This document shows, one piece after another, positions 8,290 to 15,308 of a stretch of 27,527 nt of DNA. The stretch is from an uncultured Steroidobacter sp. (GTDB taxonomy: Bacteria; Pseudomonadota; Gammaproteobacteria; Steroidobacterales; Steroidobacteraceae). The position numbers were made by a program, and so were the translations under genes. The DNA is taken from the NCBI GenBank assembly GCA_946478975.1, contig CAMLEO010000064.1, positions 1 through 27,527 of the forward strand, given 5' to 3'. The notes beneath the pieces were generated by a model. It was given only the letters and a program-made list of their open reading frames with translations. It did not search any database and was not told the DNA's origin. Each line of letters starts with the position of its first letter. Positions within the stretch are counted from its first letter, which is position 1.

Positions 8290-8985
8290 ATGAAGCGCAT
8301 TGTGTTGGCGATGTTGATGTCGGCGAGCTGGATCGGTGGCGCGCACGCGGGAATGGTGAGCGTCGGCTTCAACGACTTCGATGCTTCGCCGGCATTCTCG
8401 TACGACAACTACGCCAACGCCGGTTACTCGATGGATCAGTGGCAGAAGTGCTCGGGCAGTTACTCCGGCGGCTCGGTCGCGATCACCTCGGGCACGATGT
8501 GCGAATACGAAACCAACTACGCCAGGCTCTACCCCGACGCGCTGCTGTCGGACACCGCGATCAACGATTCCGGTTTGCTCACATCGTATGGCCCGCTGCA
8601 TATCACGGCCGACGGCATGTTCAGCCTCGCGAGCGTGGATCTGCTGAGCGGCTTGAACAATCACGGCATGTCGCTGCGGTTCGATGCGTACACCAACGGT
8701 GTGCTGACCGCGAGCTCGGATGTTTATTTTCCCACGGCGGATCCGTCGAACCAGGCCGCGTGGATCGGCGGCCAGAGCTGGCTCATGGGCTACAACGGCT
8801 CGGCGCTCGGCATGATGGACACGCTGGTGATCACTGGCATCGTCGGCATTCGCGGCGACACCAAGTTCTTCCTCGACAATCTGCTGGTCGATTCGGTCAA
8901 TGTGCCGGAGCCGGGCACGCTCGCGCTGTTCGCCGTCGGCGGCTTGGGATGGTTTGCTCGTCGCCGCCGCGCCACTCAGACCTAA
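8290..8985 (+). CDS. PEP-CTERM sorting-domain exported protein
   Basis: This 231-residue secreted protein has a signal peptide (residues 1-20, ending GGAHA) and a C-terminal PEP-CTERM tripartite signal: [19 protein letters not shown] followed by RRRR and a short tail (205-231). The Pro-Glu-Pro signature, a hydrophobic helix and the basic cluster are all present. In this system the exosortase/XrtA-type machinery processes the C-terminus for surface display or release, usually together with exopolysaccharide production. The body (21-200) is rich in Ser, Gly, Asn and Tyr and is probably beta-structured; no family was identified. AAGGAG lies five bases upstream of the ATG. Its stop overlaps the convergent zwf stop by 4 bp. 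Confidence 0.88.
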   Translation: MKRIVLAMLMSASWIGGAHAGMVSVGFNDFDASPAFSYDNYANAGYSMDQWQKCSGSYSGGSVAITSGTMCEYETNYARLYPDALLSDTAINDSGLLTSYGPLHITADGMFSLASVDLLSGLNNHGMSLRFDAYTNGVLTASSDVYFPTADPSNQAAWIGGQSWLMGYNGSALGMMDTLVITGIVGIRGDTKFFLDNLLVDSVNVPEPGTLALFAVGGLGWFARRRRATQT

Positions 8986-10445
8986 CGAGCCAACTTATCC
9001 GGATCTCGCCACGCGCGTTCGAACGGCAAACGCCACGCGCGCGGGGCGATCAACTGATGAATCGCGTTCGGGCCCCACGAGCCCGGCGGATACGGCCGGA
9101 TCGGCGGCGGTGATTCGAGCAGCGGTGTCGAGACCGCCCACAAGCGCTCGATGCCCTCGGCTGTCGTGAACAACGTGCGATCGCCGCGCATGGCGTCGAG
9201 AATCAAACGCTCGTACGCCTCCAGCACATCGCCAATCAACCCCGTGTCGCGCATTGCGAATTGCAGGCTGAGCTTGTCGAGCCGCATGCCGGGCCCCGGC
9301 CGCTTGCCATAGAACGACAACGACATCTTCGACTGATCGGCAAGATCGAACGTCAGGTGATCCGGCCCTTGCTCGCCGACGCCGGAGCCGACCGGGAACA
9401 TGCTCTTCGGCGGCTCGCGAAACGCGATCGAAATGATGCGCTGGCCTTCGGCCATACGTTTGCCGGTGCGCAGATAGAAGGGCACGCCGGCCCAGCGCCA
9501 GTTGTCGATCTCGCACTTCAGCGCGATGAACGTTTCCGTCTGCGACTGCGGATCGACGCCTTCTTCGGCGCGATAACCGTTGTACTGGCCGCGCACCACG
9601 TAGCCAGGCTCGATCGGCTGCATGCTCCGGAACACCTTGTTCTTTTCTTCGCTGATCGGAATCGGCTCCAGCGAAGTCGGCGGCTCCATGGCGACGAACG
9701 CCAGGATCTGGAACAGGTGCGTCACGACCATGTCGCGAAACGCGCCAGTCGCTTCGTAAAACGCCGCGCGCGTTGCGAGCCCGATGGTCTCGGGCACATC
9801 GATCTGGATGTGATCGATGAAGTTTCGGTTCCAGATAGGCTCGAACAGGCCGTTGGCGAACCGGAACGCCAGAATGTTCTGCGCCGGCTCTTTGCCCAGG
9901 AAGTGATCGATGCGGAAGATCTGATCTTCCTTGAACACCTCGTGCAGCTTGCTGTTCAACTCCACCGCGCTCGGCAGGTCGACGCCGAACGGCTTCTCCA
10001 TGACGATACGAGCGCGCTCAACCAGGCCCGCGTCGCCCAGCGTCTTCACCGCCGACAGCGCCGCGTTTGGCGGCACGCTCAAATAATGCAGGCGGCGGGA
10101 TTCGCCGGGGAAAGAGCTCTCGGCCTTTTCCACCGCGGCTTTCAATGCCGCCGGCCCGGCCGACAGCGGCACGTAATCGAGATTGGCCGCGAAGCTGGTC
10201 CATTCCTCGGGCTCGACCGGCCGAGCCGAGAATTCTTCGAGCGAGGTGCGTGCCAGCGCGCGAAAGCCGTCGGCATCGAACTTGTCGAGCGACACGCCGA
10301 CGATCTTGCAGCCGGGAATGAAGCCGGCGCTGATGAGGTGAAACAGGCCCGGCAGCAACTTGCGCTTCGCCAGGTCGCCAGTCGCGCCGAACAGCACGAC
10401 CACTTGCGGAAAACGGGGGCCGACGCCCGGAGGAATCTTCGCCAT
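8982..10445 (-). CDS. zwf: Glucose-6-phosphate 1-dehydrogenase
   Basis: The 487-residue enzyme of the oxidative pentose phosphate and Entner-Doudoroff routes converts glucose 6-phosphate and NAD(P)+ to 6-phosphogluconolactone. The NADP-binding motif [15 protein letters not shown] (19-33) and the active-site signature [10 protein letters not shown] (178-187, usually RIDHYLGKE, with Phe for Tyr here) are present, as is EKPFG (150-154). The length matches the family. The ATG at 10445 is chosen because the homologous sequence begins there; a GTG at 10490 would add 15 residues without family resemblance. No pgl, edd or eda gene is adjacent, so it seems to be a solitary copy. Confidence 0.96.
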   Translation of the reverse strand: MAKIPPGVGPRFPQVVVLFGATGDLAKRKLLPGLFHLISAGFIPGCKIVGVSLDKFDADGFRALARTSLEEFSARPVEPEEWTSFAANLDYVPLSAGPAALKAAVEKAESSFPGESRRLHYLSVPPNAALSAVKTLGDAGLVERARIVMEKPFGVDLPSAVELNSKLHEVFKEDQIFRIDHFLGKEPAQNILAFRFANGLFEPIWNRNFIDHIQIDVPETIGLATRAAFYEATGAFRDMVVTHLFQILAFVAMEPPTSLEPIPISEEKNKVFRSMQPIEPGYVVRGQYNGYRAEEGVDPQSQTETFIALKCEIDNWRWAGVPFYLRTGKRMAEGQRIISIAFREPPKSMFPVGSGVGEQGPDHLTFDLADQSKMSLSFYGKRPGPGMRLDKLSLQFAMRDTGLIGDVLEAYERLILDAMRGDRTLFTTAEGIERLWAVSTPLLESPPPIRPYPPGSWGPNAIHQLIAPRAWRLPFERAWRDPDKLAR

Positions 10446-10573
10446 AGGTGTCACAGCATAACGCACCGGCGCGCCAACCCCGATCGCCACATGCCGAAAA
10501 ACGCTCGTGCTAGATTACGCAGCGCCCCGGGTGCCGGGCAGGAACAAGAACACGCTCAAAAAGGGGAGACCAC

Positions 10574-11038
10574 ATGCGCCGCCAATCCGCTGCCTACGCC
10601 ATCGTCGTGGGCGGCCTCATCGCCGGGGCCATCGATATCACCTATGCGATCACCTATTCGGCCCTGCACGGGGTGGCAACGTCGCGCCTGCTGCAATCCG
10701 TGGCCAGCGGCTGGCTCGGATCGGACGCATTCCAGGGCGGCATGCCGACGGCAGTGCTCGGGTTCGTCACGCACTTCGCGCTCATGATGATCATCGCCGC
10801 GATCTTCTACTTCGCCAGCACCCGGCTGCGATTTCTGGTCGCCAGGCCGGTGCTGTGGGGTGCGCTGTATGGCTTCGGCGTGTTCTGGGTCATGAACCTG
10901 GTGGTGCTGCCGCTGTCGGCGTTCCCGATCCAAGTGAAGTTCAGGGCGGTGTGGACCATCACCAGTCTGATCGTGCACGCATTCGGCATCGGTGTGCCGA
11001 TTGCGCTCGCGAGTCGCGCTGCGCTCAAGGATCGCTAG
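10574..11038 (+). CDS. Small integral membrane protein, unknown
   Basis: The 154-residue protein is mostly hydrophobic with about four helices (residues 7-27, 60-82, 92-115 and 124-146). GGGGAG precedes the ATG by six bases (10563-10568), which makes this a confident gene. The pattern of short loops and conserved-looking Gly/Ala faces resembles uncharacterised small inner-membrane proteins (often 'DUF1440' or 'YagU'-like), but I could not assign it to one with certainty. It is divergent from zwf, with 128 bp between the starts. Confidence 0.75.
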   Translation: MRRQSAAYAIVVGGLIAGAIDITYAITYSALHGVATSRLLQSVASGWLGSDAFQGGMPTAVLGFVTHFALMMIIAAIFYFASTRLRFLVARPVLWGALYGFGVFWVMNLVVLPLSAFPIQVKFRAVWTITSLIVHAFGIGVPIALASRAALKDR

Positions 11039-11058
11039 GCTCGCATCCGTTCCTTCAG

Positions 11059-11077
11059 CGCCTGCGAACGGCAGGCG
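11059..11077 (+). terminator. Hairpin after the membrane-protein gene
   Basis: CGCCTGC (11059-11065) and GCAGGCG (11071-11077) make a perfect GC-rich 7-bp stem with a 5-base loop, 20 bp after the stop codon of the membrane-protein gene. No T-run follows, so intrinsic termination would be weak; the call rests on position and stem quality. Confidence 0.35.
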
Positions 11078-11455
11078 GTGGGGCAGCGGGTCACGCATCT
11101 AATTCCTGTGCTGATGCTGGCGCTGGCAGCAGCAACATCTGCTCAGGCGCAATCGTTGACGCGCGTCGCGCACGACGCGCGGCTTGGAAACTTTCGCAGT
11201 CACTGCACCGGGCCGCTATCTGCGCATCGTCAGCGCCGGCAGCGTCGACCGACCCGAATGCGCCGGCATCACGAGCCATCGATGGCAACCTGAACACGGA
11301 ATGGGCGGGCGCAGGCGTCGGCACTCATTTGACATTCGATTTCGGTCAACGCGGTCGGTCGTTATCTGCGCATCGTCGGCTGGGGCAACAACATCAATCG
11401 CAACAACTCATATTATGAGGTGCAGGCGTTCGGCGGCGCCGCGCCTCGACGCTGA
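11078..11455 (+). pseudogene. Frameshifted remnant of a secreted discoidin (F5/8 type C) domain protein
   Basis: No single frame is open, but three frames read consecutively give a recognisable protein. From the GTG at 11078 there is a signal peptide (THLIPVLMLALAAATSAQAQ). Next, in another frame, comes ETFAVTAPGRYLRIVSAGS. In a third frame comes ASRAIDGNLNTEWAGAG plus THLTFDFG. Finally, after one more shift, comes GRYLRIVGWGNNINRNNSYY and EVQAFG, ending at the TGA at 11453-11455. IDGNLNTxW, then LTFDFG, then RYLRIVGxGNxxNxxxSxxEV is the order of a discoidin-like carbohydrate-binding domain. The domain core between FDFG and RYLRIV is missing, so deletions as well as frameshifts are implied. 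Sequencing error alone would not explain the missing core. Confidence 0.65.
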
Positions 11456-11512
11456 CTCCGATATCCGCTGACTGTCACATCGCTGTCATCGTTGACGAGC
11501 GCACTCGCTGTG

Positions 11513-11528
11513 ACATCGACGTCAATGT
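11513..11528. repeat. Near-palindrome around GACGTC
   Basis: ACATCGACGTCAATGT pairs with its own reverse complement at 14 of 16 positions, centred on GACGTC. Its size and symmetry fit a dimeric regulator site, and it lies about 300 bp upstream of the first gene of the T3SS block. No regulator is known for it. Confidence 0.4.
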
Positions 11529-11607
11529 TGCCGACACTGTCGCCAGTCGGCGCCACTTCTAATAACAAACTCACTGCTGCGATTTTTACAATCGTTCGCG
11601 CACAGCG

Positions 11608-11624
11608 GCTTCGCTAAGCGAAGC
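11608..11624. repeat. Perfect 8-bp inverted repeat
   Basis: GCTTCGCTAAGCGAAGC consists of two exact 8-base arms around a single central A. With a one-base centre it cannot form a good RNA hairpin without opening two pairs, so a DNA-level binding site is more likely than a terminator. It lies 200 bp upstream of the transposase-like gene. Confidence 0.5.
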
Positions 11625-11824
11625 ATTTCAACCAGTTGCCAAGTTCACTCTCAGCCAGTCGATAAATCCTGGCTGCCGCAGGTGGGGCACTTGCCCACGC
11701 GCTGCGTCATTGCAAGTGATGGCGCACGGAATACCGCGCACGAAAAAATTTTCGTCAGCACGGACGTCTGCGCAAGCAGGTAAAAATTGCGCCGTCAGCT
11801 CGGCTGGTTGCACAGGAGCTGTCA

Positions 11825-12655
11825 ATGAAGGGCTGTCCGCGGTGTGAGTCGGTGAGTGCGTGGGTGTTGGGCGATGGGCGAATGAAATGCCAGGGCTGCG
11901 GGCGTCGCTATCGCTGGAAGTCGGTGTGGGATTCGATACGCTTGAGCGAAGCTGCGAAGGAAGCATTGCTCGATGCATTCGTTCGCGGTGTGCCGGCGGC
12001 ACAGTCAACGGCGGAGCATGCGTGTGCCGACAGTCGCGAGCGCTTCTATCGCTTGGTGCGCGCTTGCTGTGTGAAATATGAACGGCCATCGCGCGACGGC
12101 CTGACGGTTGCCGAATGTTCTGCGATCAGTGCGCGCACGCGACCGGCGATGCGAGGCTGGTCGACCAGCCAGCGCGTGATGATCGTCGGCTTCAGCGAAC
12201 GCGCCGGGCTCATACAAATCAGTGCGCCGCCGGGTGGCATCGCGCACGTGTTGCCCAAGCTTCGCGAACGTATCGCTGTCGGGGGTGTATTGCAACTCGA
12301 TGACACCAGCGCCACGGCGTGTCTGCAAATCCAAGGTGCGTACGTCATCGCACCGATGATGACGCGCGCCGCGCTGGTGATGAGCTCTGCCGAAGCGTTC
12401 TGGCGCCACACGCGCCTGCATCTGCAGATGTTTCGAAAAATCCCGGTCAAATTCTTCCAGTTGTACCTGGCAGAAGCGTGCCTGCGCTTCAATCAGCGCG
12501 ACCAGAACCTGCACGCCCTGTTGCGCGAGATCATGGAGACCACGGCGATCGGCGACTTGAAGCCGCTGCTGCTCGGCGACTCAGTCCGGATCGGTCAGGG
12601 TCAGGCCGGTTTTGTTCCCAACACATGCGGTTCGTCACACATAGCTGCGTCATAG
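11825..12655 (+). CDS. IS1595-family transposase-like protein, probably inactive or domesticated
   Basis: The 276-residue protein starts at ATG with AGGAG six bases upstream. Its N-terminus is a zinc ribbon (C4-P-R-C7 and C22-Q-G-C25) followed by YRWKSVWDSIRLS, as in IS1595 transposases. The central and C-terminal parts follow the ISXO2-like DDE domain: RVMIVGFSERAGLIQI, a TDD-like LQLDDTSA (D159/D160), SAEAFWRHTRLHLQMF (E190) and FQLYLAEACLRFNQRD (211-226). The first catalytic Asp, normally in a VEVDETY-like segment, appears replaced by TVAECSA (E97-C98). No terminal repeats or target duplication were found. It lies 54 bp before sctD on the same strand, with the repeat CATTG-N4-CAATG at 12659-12672 between them, so it may be co-transcribed with the T3SS. 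Assignment is from remembered family patterns. Confidence 0.62.
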   Translation: MKGCPRCESVSAWVLGDGRMKCQGCGRRYRWKSVWDSIRLSEAAKEALLDAFVRGVPAAQSTAEHACADSRERFYRLVRACCVKYERPSRDGLTVAECSAISARTRPAMRGWSTSQRVMIVGFSERAGLIQISAPPGGIAHVLPKLRERIAVGGVLQLDDTSATACLQIQGAYVIAPMMTRAALVMSSAEAFWRHTRLHLQMFRKIPVKFFQLYLAEACLRFNQRDQNLHALLREIMETTAIGDLKPLLLGDSVRIGQGQAGFVPNTCGSSHIAAS

Positions 12656-12709
12656 TGGCATTGCGGACAATGAAGCGTGTCGGTGTACGGGAGGACGGGC
12701 ACAGCGGTC

Positions 12710-13819
12710 ATGAGCAAGCAAGTACGCATTTTGAGCGGGCTGCATCGTGGTGCCGAAGCGACGGTCGCGAGCGATGAGCATTGTGTCATCGGCTCCGACC
12801 CCGAATGTTCCATCGTGCTGTTCGATCCGCAGGTCGCGCCCCGGCACTGCGTGTTACAAGCAGATGAATTCGGTTTGAGCGTTCGCGCGCTCGATGCCGC
12901 TGTCACGATCGACGATCAGCAGATTGCCGCCGGCGAAGTGGCGAAGTTGCAGGACTTCTCGCTGATCCGCTGCGGCCAGGCGGCGTTGAGCATCGGGCCG
13001 CCGGATGGCGACTGGTCGATTGCCGAGCGTGCGCTCACCGCACCAAGAACCAAACCGATGCACGCAGTTCGCTCGCTGCGGCAACTCAATCCCTACGCGT
13101 TGTTTGCAACGGTGCTGGCCGGAATCACTTGCGTGATTGGCCTCGCGTACGCGGCGCTTTCCGATCGTCCTTATGAATTGACGCCGACGCGAGTCGAAGC
13201 GGCGCGCGCGTGGCTGAAGAAGATCGCACCCGAAGGCAGCGAGCTGACCATCGGCGCCGACGCTGCGCCAAGTCATGAATTGTTATTGACGGGCTATGTG
13301 CGAGACGACGCGCAGCTGCGCACGTTATTGGGCGCGACGCGCGGCTCTGAATTCGCACCTCGCGTCGAGGTCTATGCCGTCGATGAAATGACCGGCTCGA
13401 TGGAACGACTGCTGCGTCTCGCCGAACTGCCGTGCGATCTGCATTATCAAGGCTCGGGACAATATCTGTGCGCCGAAGCGGTGCCGAGCGAAACCGTCGC
13501 GATGAAATTGCGAACGATCGCTCGCGATGTGCCGGGCTTGCGCGCGTTGCAAGTGTCCGTTGTGCCGCCGCCTGTGCTGGCCGCAGCGCCGTCACCCGAA
13601 CCTGTGGTGAGCAGCGGTCCGGTGCGTCTTACCCAAAAGTTCTCAGTGCTGATGTGGCGCAATCAACGTTACCTGATTGGCCCCTTCGGTGAACGATATC
13701 GCGAAGGCGAAGAGTTCGACGGCTTCAAGATCGGTCGCATCGACGTGGACAAGATCAAGTTCGAGCGCGATGGCAAAGAGTTCGAGTTCTACGTCGCTGC
13801 CCTGAGGACGCCGAAATGA
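12710..13819 (+). CDS. sctD: T3SS inner-membrane ring protein SctD (YscD/PrgH type)
   Basis: SctD forms the outer of the two inner-membrane rings and links the cytoplasmic sorting platform to the secretin. The 369 residues show an N-terminal cytoplasmic FHA domain (about 1-100, with VIGSDPECSIVLFDPQVAPR), one transmembrane helix (about 129-150) and a periplasmic region (151-369) with BON-like repeats. The ATG at 12710 is preferred to an in-frame GTG at 12677 because the FHA homology begins there; GGGAGG lies about 15 bases upstream, rather far. It opens the operon and its stop overlaps the next start (ATGA). Confidence 0.9.
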   Translation: MSKQVRILSGLHRGAEATVASDEHCVIGSDPECSIVLFDPQVAPRHCVLQADEFGLSVRALDAAVTIDDQQIAAGEVAKLQDFSLIRCGQAALSIGPPDGDWSIAERALTAPRTKPMHAVRSLRQLNPYALFATVLAGITCVIGLAYAALSDRPYELTPTRVEAARAWLKKIAPEGSELTIGADAAPSHELLLTGYVRDDAQLRTLLGATRGSEFAPRVEVYAVDEMTGSMERLLRLAELPCDLHYQGSGQYLCAEAVPSETVAMKLRTIARDVPGLRALQVSVVPPPVLAAAPSPEPVVSSGPVRLTQKFSVLMWRNQRYLIGPFGERYREGEEFDGFKIGRIDVDKIKFERDGKEFEFYVAALRTPK

Positions 13820-14061
13820 CGACGCCGATGGTGCCGACAGGGACTCCGCTCGGCGAGTTCGCATCGCGGCTGCAGGCGGACGAATCGGGCGCGATCAAGC
13901 GTGAGTACTGCGCGATGTTCGACGCCGCTCACAGTGAAGCGCGGCGACGGATGTATGAACCGTTGACGACGGAAGAGCATGAAGCGGCAGCAGCGCTGGC
14001 GGAGAGCACACAACAATGTTCAGAAGTCGTCGGCAAGGTGTGGATTGCGTTGCACCCGTAG
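13816..14061 (+). CDS. sctE: Putative needle co-chaperone SctE (YscE type)
   Basis: The small acidic protein (81 residues) is predicted to be two helices (about 14-48 and 50-78), the shape of YscE/SsaE, which with SctG holds the needle subunit unpolymerised in the cytosol. Sequence identity to known members is not evident by eye. The call rests on size, the helical pattern with Ala-rich hydrophobic positions near the end (EAAAALAESTQQCSEVVGKVW) and the position between sctD and sctF exactly as in ysc. The ATG overlaps the sctD stop by 4 bp, so translation is coupled. Confidence 0.55.
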   Translation: MTTPMVPTGTPLGEFASRLQADESGAIKREYCAMFDAAHSEARRRMYEPLTTEEHEAAAALAESTQQCSEVVGKVWIALHP

Positions 14062-14147
14062 GGGATGCATCGCGAGCGCTGGCGTCGTTCGCTGACGACG
14101 GCGAGAGCAGGGCATTTGATCAGCAAACAAGCTTTGAGGAGATCGAC

Positions 14148-14363
14148 ATGGTGAATCTGGACGGATTGGCTGGCACGGTCGGCAACGCGGAAAACGCCGC
14201 GAGCGGCGCGGTCAACGGATTGGGCGCGAATTCCTCGGCGGCGGACCTGACGCGCGCCAGCTTTCTGATGAATCAATATCAGATCGTTGCGACTGCCGTG
14301 AGCGCCATCATCAAGGCGGATTCCGAAGCGAAGTCGGCGCCGGCTCGCTCGATCTCGCGCTGA
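14148..14363 (+). CDS. sctF: T3SS needle subunit SctF (YscF/SsaG type)
   Basis: The 71-residue protein starts at the ATG at 14148, which has GAGGAG six bases upstream. A longer in-frame extension back to 14016 overlaps the preceding gene and has no needle character. The C-terminal half, DLTRASFLMNQYQIVATAVS followed by AIIKADSE, resembles SsaG-like needle subunits in the QxxL/QxY helix region. The N-terminal half is Gly/Ala/Asn-rich, with the usual helix-breaking turn near 35-38. Needle subunits usually end in a short hydrophobic segment with a terminal Ile. Here the tail is basic and polar (SAPARSISR), which is unusual. Position after sctE and before sctG supports the call. Confidence 0.75.
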   Translation: MVNLDGLAGTVGNAENAASGAVNGLGANSSAADLTRASFLMNQYQIVATAVSAIIKADSEAKSAPARSISR

Positions 14364-14376
14364 CCGGCGCGAGCGC

Positions 14377-14898
14377 ATGTCGACGCGAGACGCAAAGTTG
14401 TCCGGGACGGGGGCCATGGATCCGGTGCTGTCACCCGGCGTCGCCAGTCATCGGCGGCGCAGGCCCCTCGATCCCGTGCTGCTGGAACGGCTCGCGGAGA
14501 CAGGCTTTCTGGCCACGGAGTTCGGCCTGCATGAGCAGGCCGAGCGCATCTTCGAATGCCTGGCGAAATTGAAGCCGGGCAAACCCTCGCCGCTGATCGC
14601 GCTGGCGATGGTGCAGGCACGTCGCGGCCGGATCACCGAGGCAATAGCGGCGCTGCGCGAAGTGATCAACCAGCATCCGGAATCGGAGCTGGCGCGCGCG
14701 GTGCTTGGATCGATGTTGATACACGTCGGCGACAACGAGGGACGCGAGTTGCTGGAAGGTGTGATTGCCAGGGATCAGGACAGCGCAGCGGTCGGTGTGG
14801 CCGTGAGCTGTGTCGACCAGGCGCAGACACCGGCAGCAGCGCCGCAGTCGCCGGCTTCGTCGGTTGAATACTTTCGTCATTACAACGTTCGAGCGTGA
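14377..14898 (+). CDS. sctG: TPR-type needle chaperone SctG (YscG type)
   Basis: The 173-residue protein contains three tetratricopeptide-like helix pairs (about 35-130; for example LHEQAERIFECLAKLKP and GRITEAIAALREVINQHPES). YscG-type proteins wrap the C-terminal helix of the needle subunit together with SctE. It is longer than YscG (about 115 residues) because of an Arg-rich N-terminus (1-32) and a Pro/Ala-rich tail (143-173). An internal ATG at 14416 preceded by GGGGG is an alternative start that would remove 13 residues. HrpB1/HrpK-type TPR proteins are another possible family. Confidence 0.7.
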   Translation: MSTRDAKLSGTGAMDPVLSPGVASHRRRRPLDPVLLERLAETGFLATEFGLHEQAERIFECLAKLKPGKPSPLIALAMVQARRGRITEAIAALREVINQHPESELARAVLGSMLIHVGDNEGRELLEGVIARDQDSAAVGVAVSCVDQAQTPAAAPQSPASSVEYFRHYNVRA

Positions 14899-14906
14899 GG
14901 TCATCC

Positions 14907-15296
14907 ATGGTCAGCACTCCCGGCGTGGATATGTTGGGTTACGCGCCCTTGAGCGGCACCGAAAAGCTGAGCGTCGATCGCATGCCGGTCGCCCCTGGCT
15001 CGGCACAACGTTTCCAGATGCTGATGTTCGGTCCGCCGACCGCGAACACATCGGCACTCACTGTGGGCTCGATCGCAGGCGGCGGTTTGAAACATCACCT
15101 CGACGGACTGTCGCGGCGCTGGGATGCCGGGCAGACGGCTCTGAAGCGCATGTCTGAAAAGGGCGAGTTCACTTCCAAGGAACTGATTCAGACCCAGATC
15201 CAGATGATCAATTGCGCGCTCGATGTGGAAGTGTCCTCAAAGTGCGCATCGATGTTCGAGAACGGCGTGCAGACGCTGGTTCAGCGCGGCAGCTGA
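14907..15296 (+). CDS. sctI: T3SS inner rod protein SctI (YscI/HrpB type)
   Basis: The inner rod joins the export gate to the needle inside the basal body. The 129-residue product has the family's C-terminal helix, FTSKELIQTQIQMINCALDV followed by EVSSKCASMFENGVQTLVQR, corresponding to the 'LL..Q..l...tl..el.sK..s....g..tL...Q' pattern of SctI. The N-terminal half contains a short RFQMLMF element. The ATG at 14907 is preceded by GAGG at six bases and is preferred to the in-frame GTG at 14895, which overlaps the sctG stop. It lies 8 bp after sctG. Confidence 0.85.
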   Translation: MVSTPGVDMLGYAPLSGTEKLSVDRMPVAPGSAQRFQMLMFGPPTANTSALTVGSIAGGGLKHHLDGLSRRWDAGQTALKRMSEKGEFTSKELIQTQIQMINCALDVEVSSKCASMFENGVQTLVQRGS

Positions 15297-15308
15297 CGGA
15301 GGCGGTCC

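Larger units (their letters stand above)
11456..11824. promoter_or_regulatory. Non-coding leader region of the T3SS block
   Basis: These 369 bp hold no supported gene. They separate the discoidin remnant from the transposase-like gene and are the likeliest site for the main T3SS promoter. They contain two palindromes listed separately, a run of TGTCA/TGACA-type words (an inverted TGTCACA at 11473 and TGTGACA at 11509) and an AT-richer stretch at 11558-11592. TACAAT at 11587-11592 could serve as a -10, but no -35 is visible, which would fit activator-dependent transcription. Neither a PIP box (TTCGC-N15-TTCGC) nor a hrp box was found. Confidence 0.4.

Noticed and set aside
9261..10787. 508-residue plus-strand open frame opposite zwf
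   Set aside because: It is antisense to the well-supported glucose-6-phosphate dehydrogenase gene, is rich in His/Arg/Gln/Ala as GC-rich shadow frames are, and has no domain.
11592..11615. Possible PIP box (TTCGC repeat) upstream of the T3SS
   Set aside because: Two TTCGC words occur but with a 10-base spacer instead of 15, and the second is part of the perfect palindrome at 11608-11624.
11648..11704. Short minus-strand frame with KCPTCGSQDL, resembling a zinc ribbon
   Set aside because: Only 18 residues from its ATG, with no second Cys pair and no continuation in the neighbouring frames; likely chance in non-coding DNA.
14062..14147. Possible extra small gene between sctE and sctF
   Set aside because: The only frame with an ATG (about 29 residues, Arg-rich) has no start signal and no resemblance to a T3SS component. 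The 3' part serves as the sctF leader.
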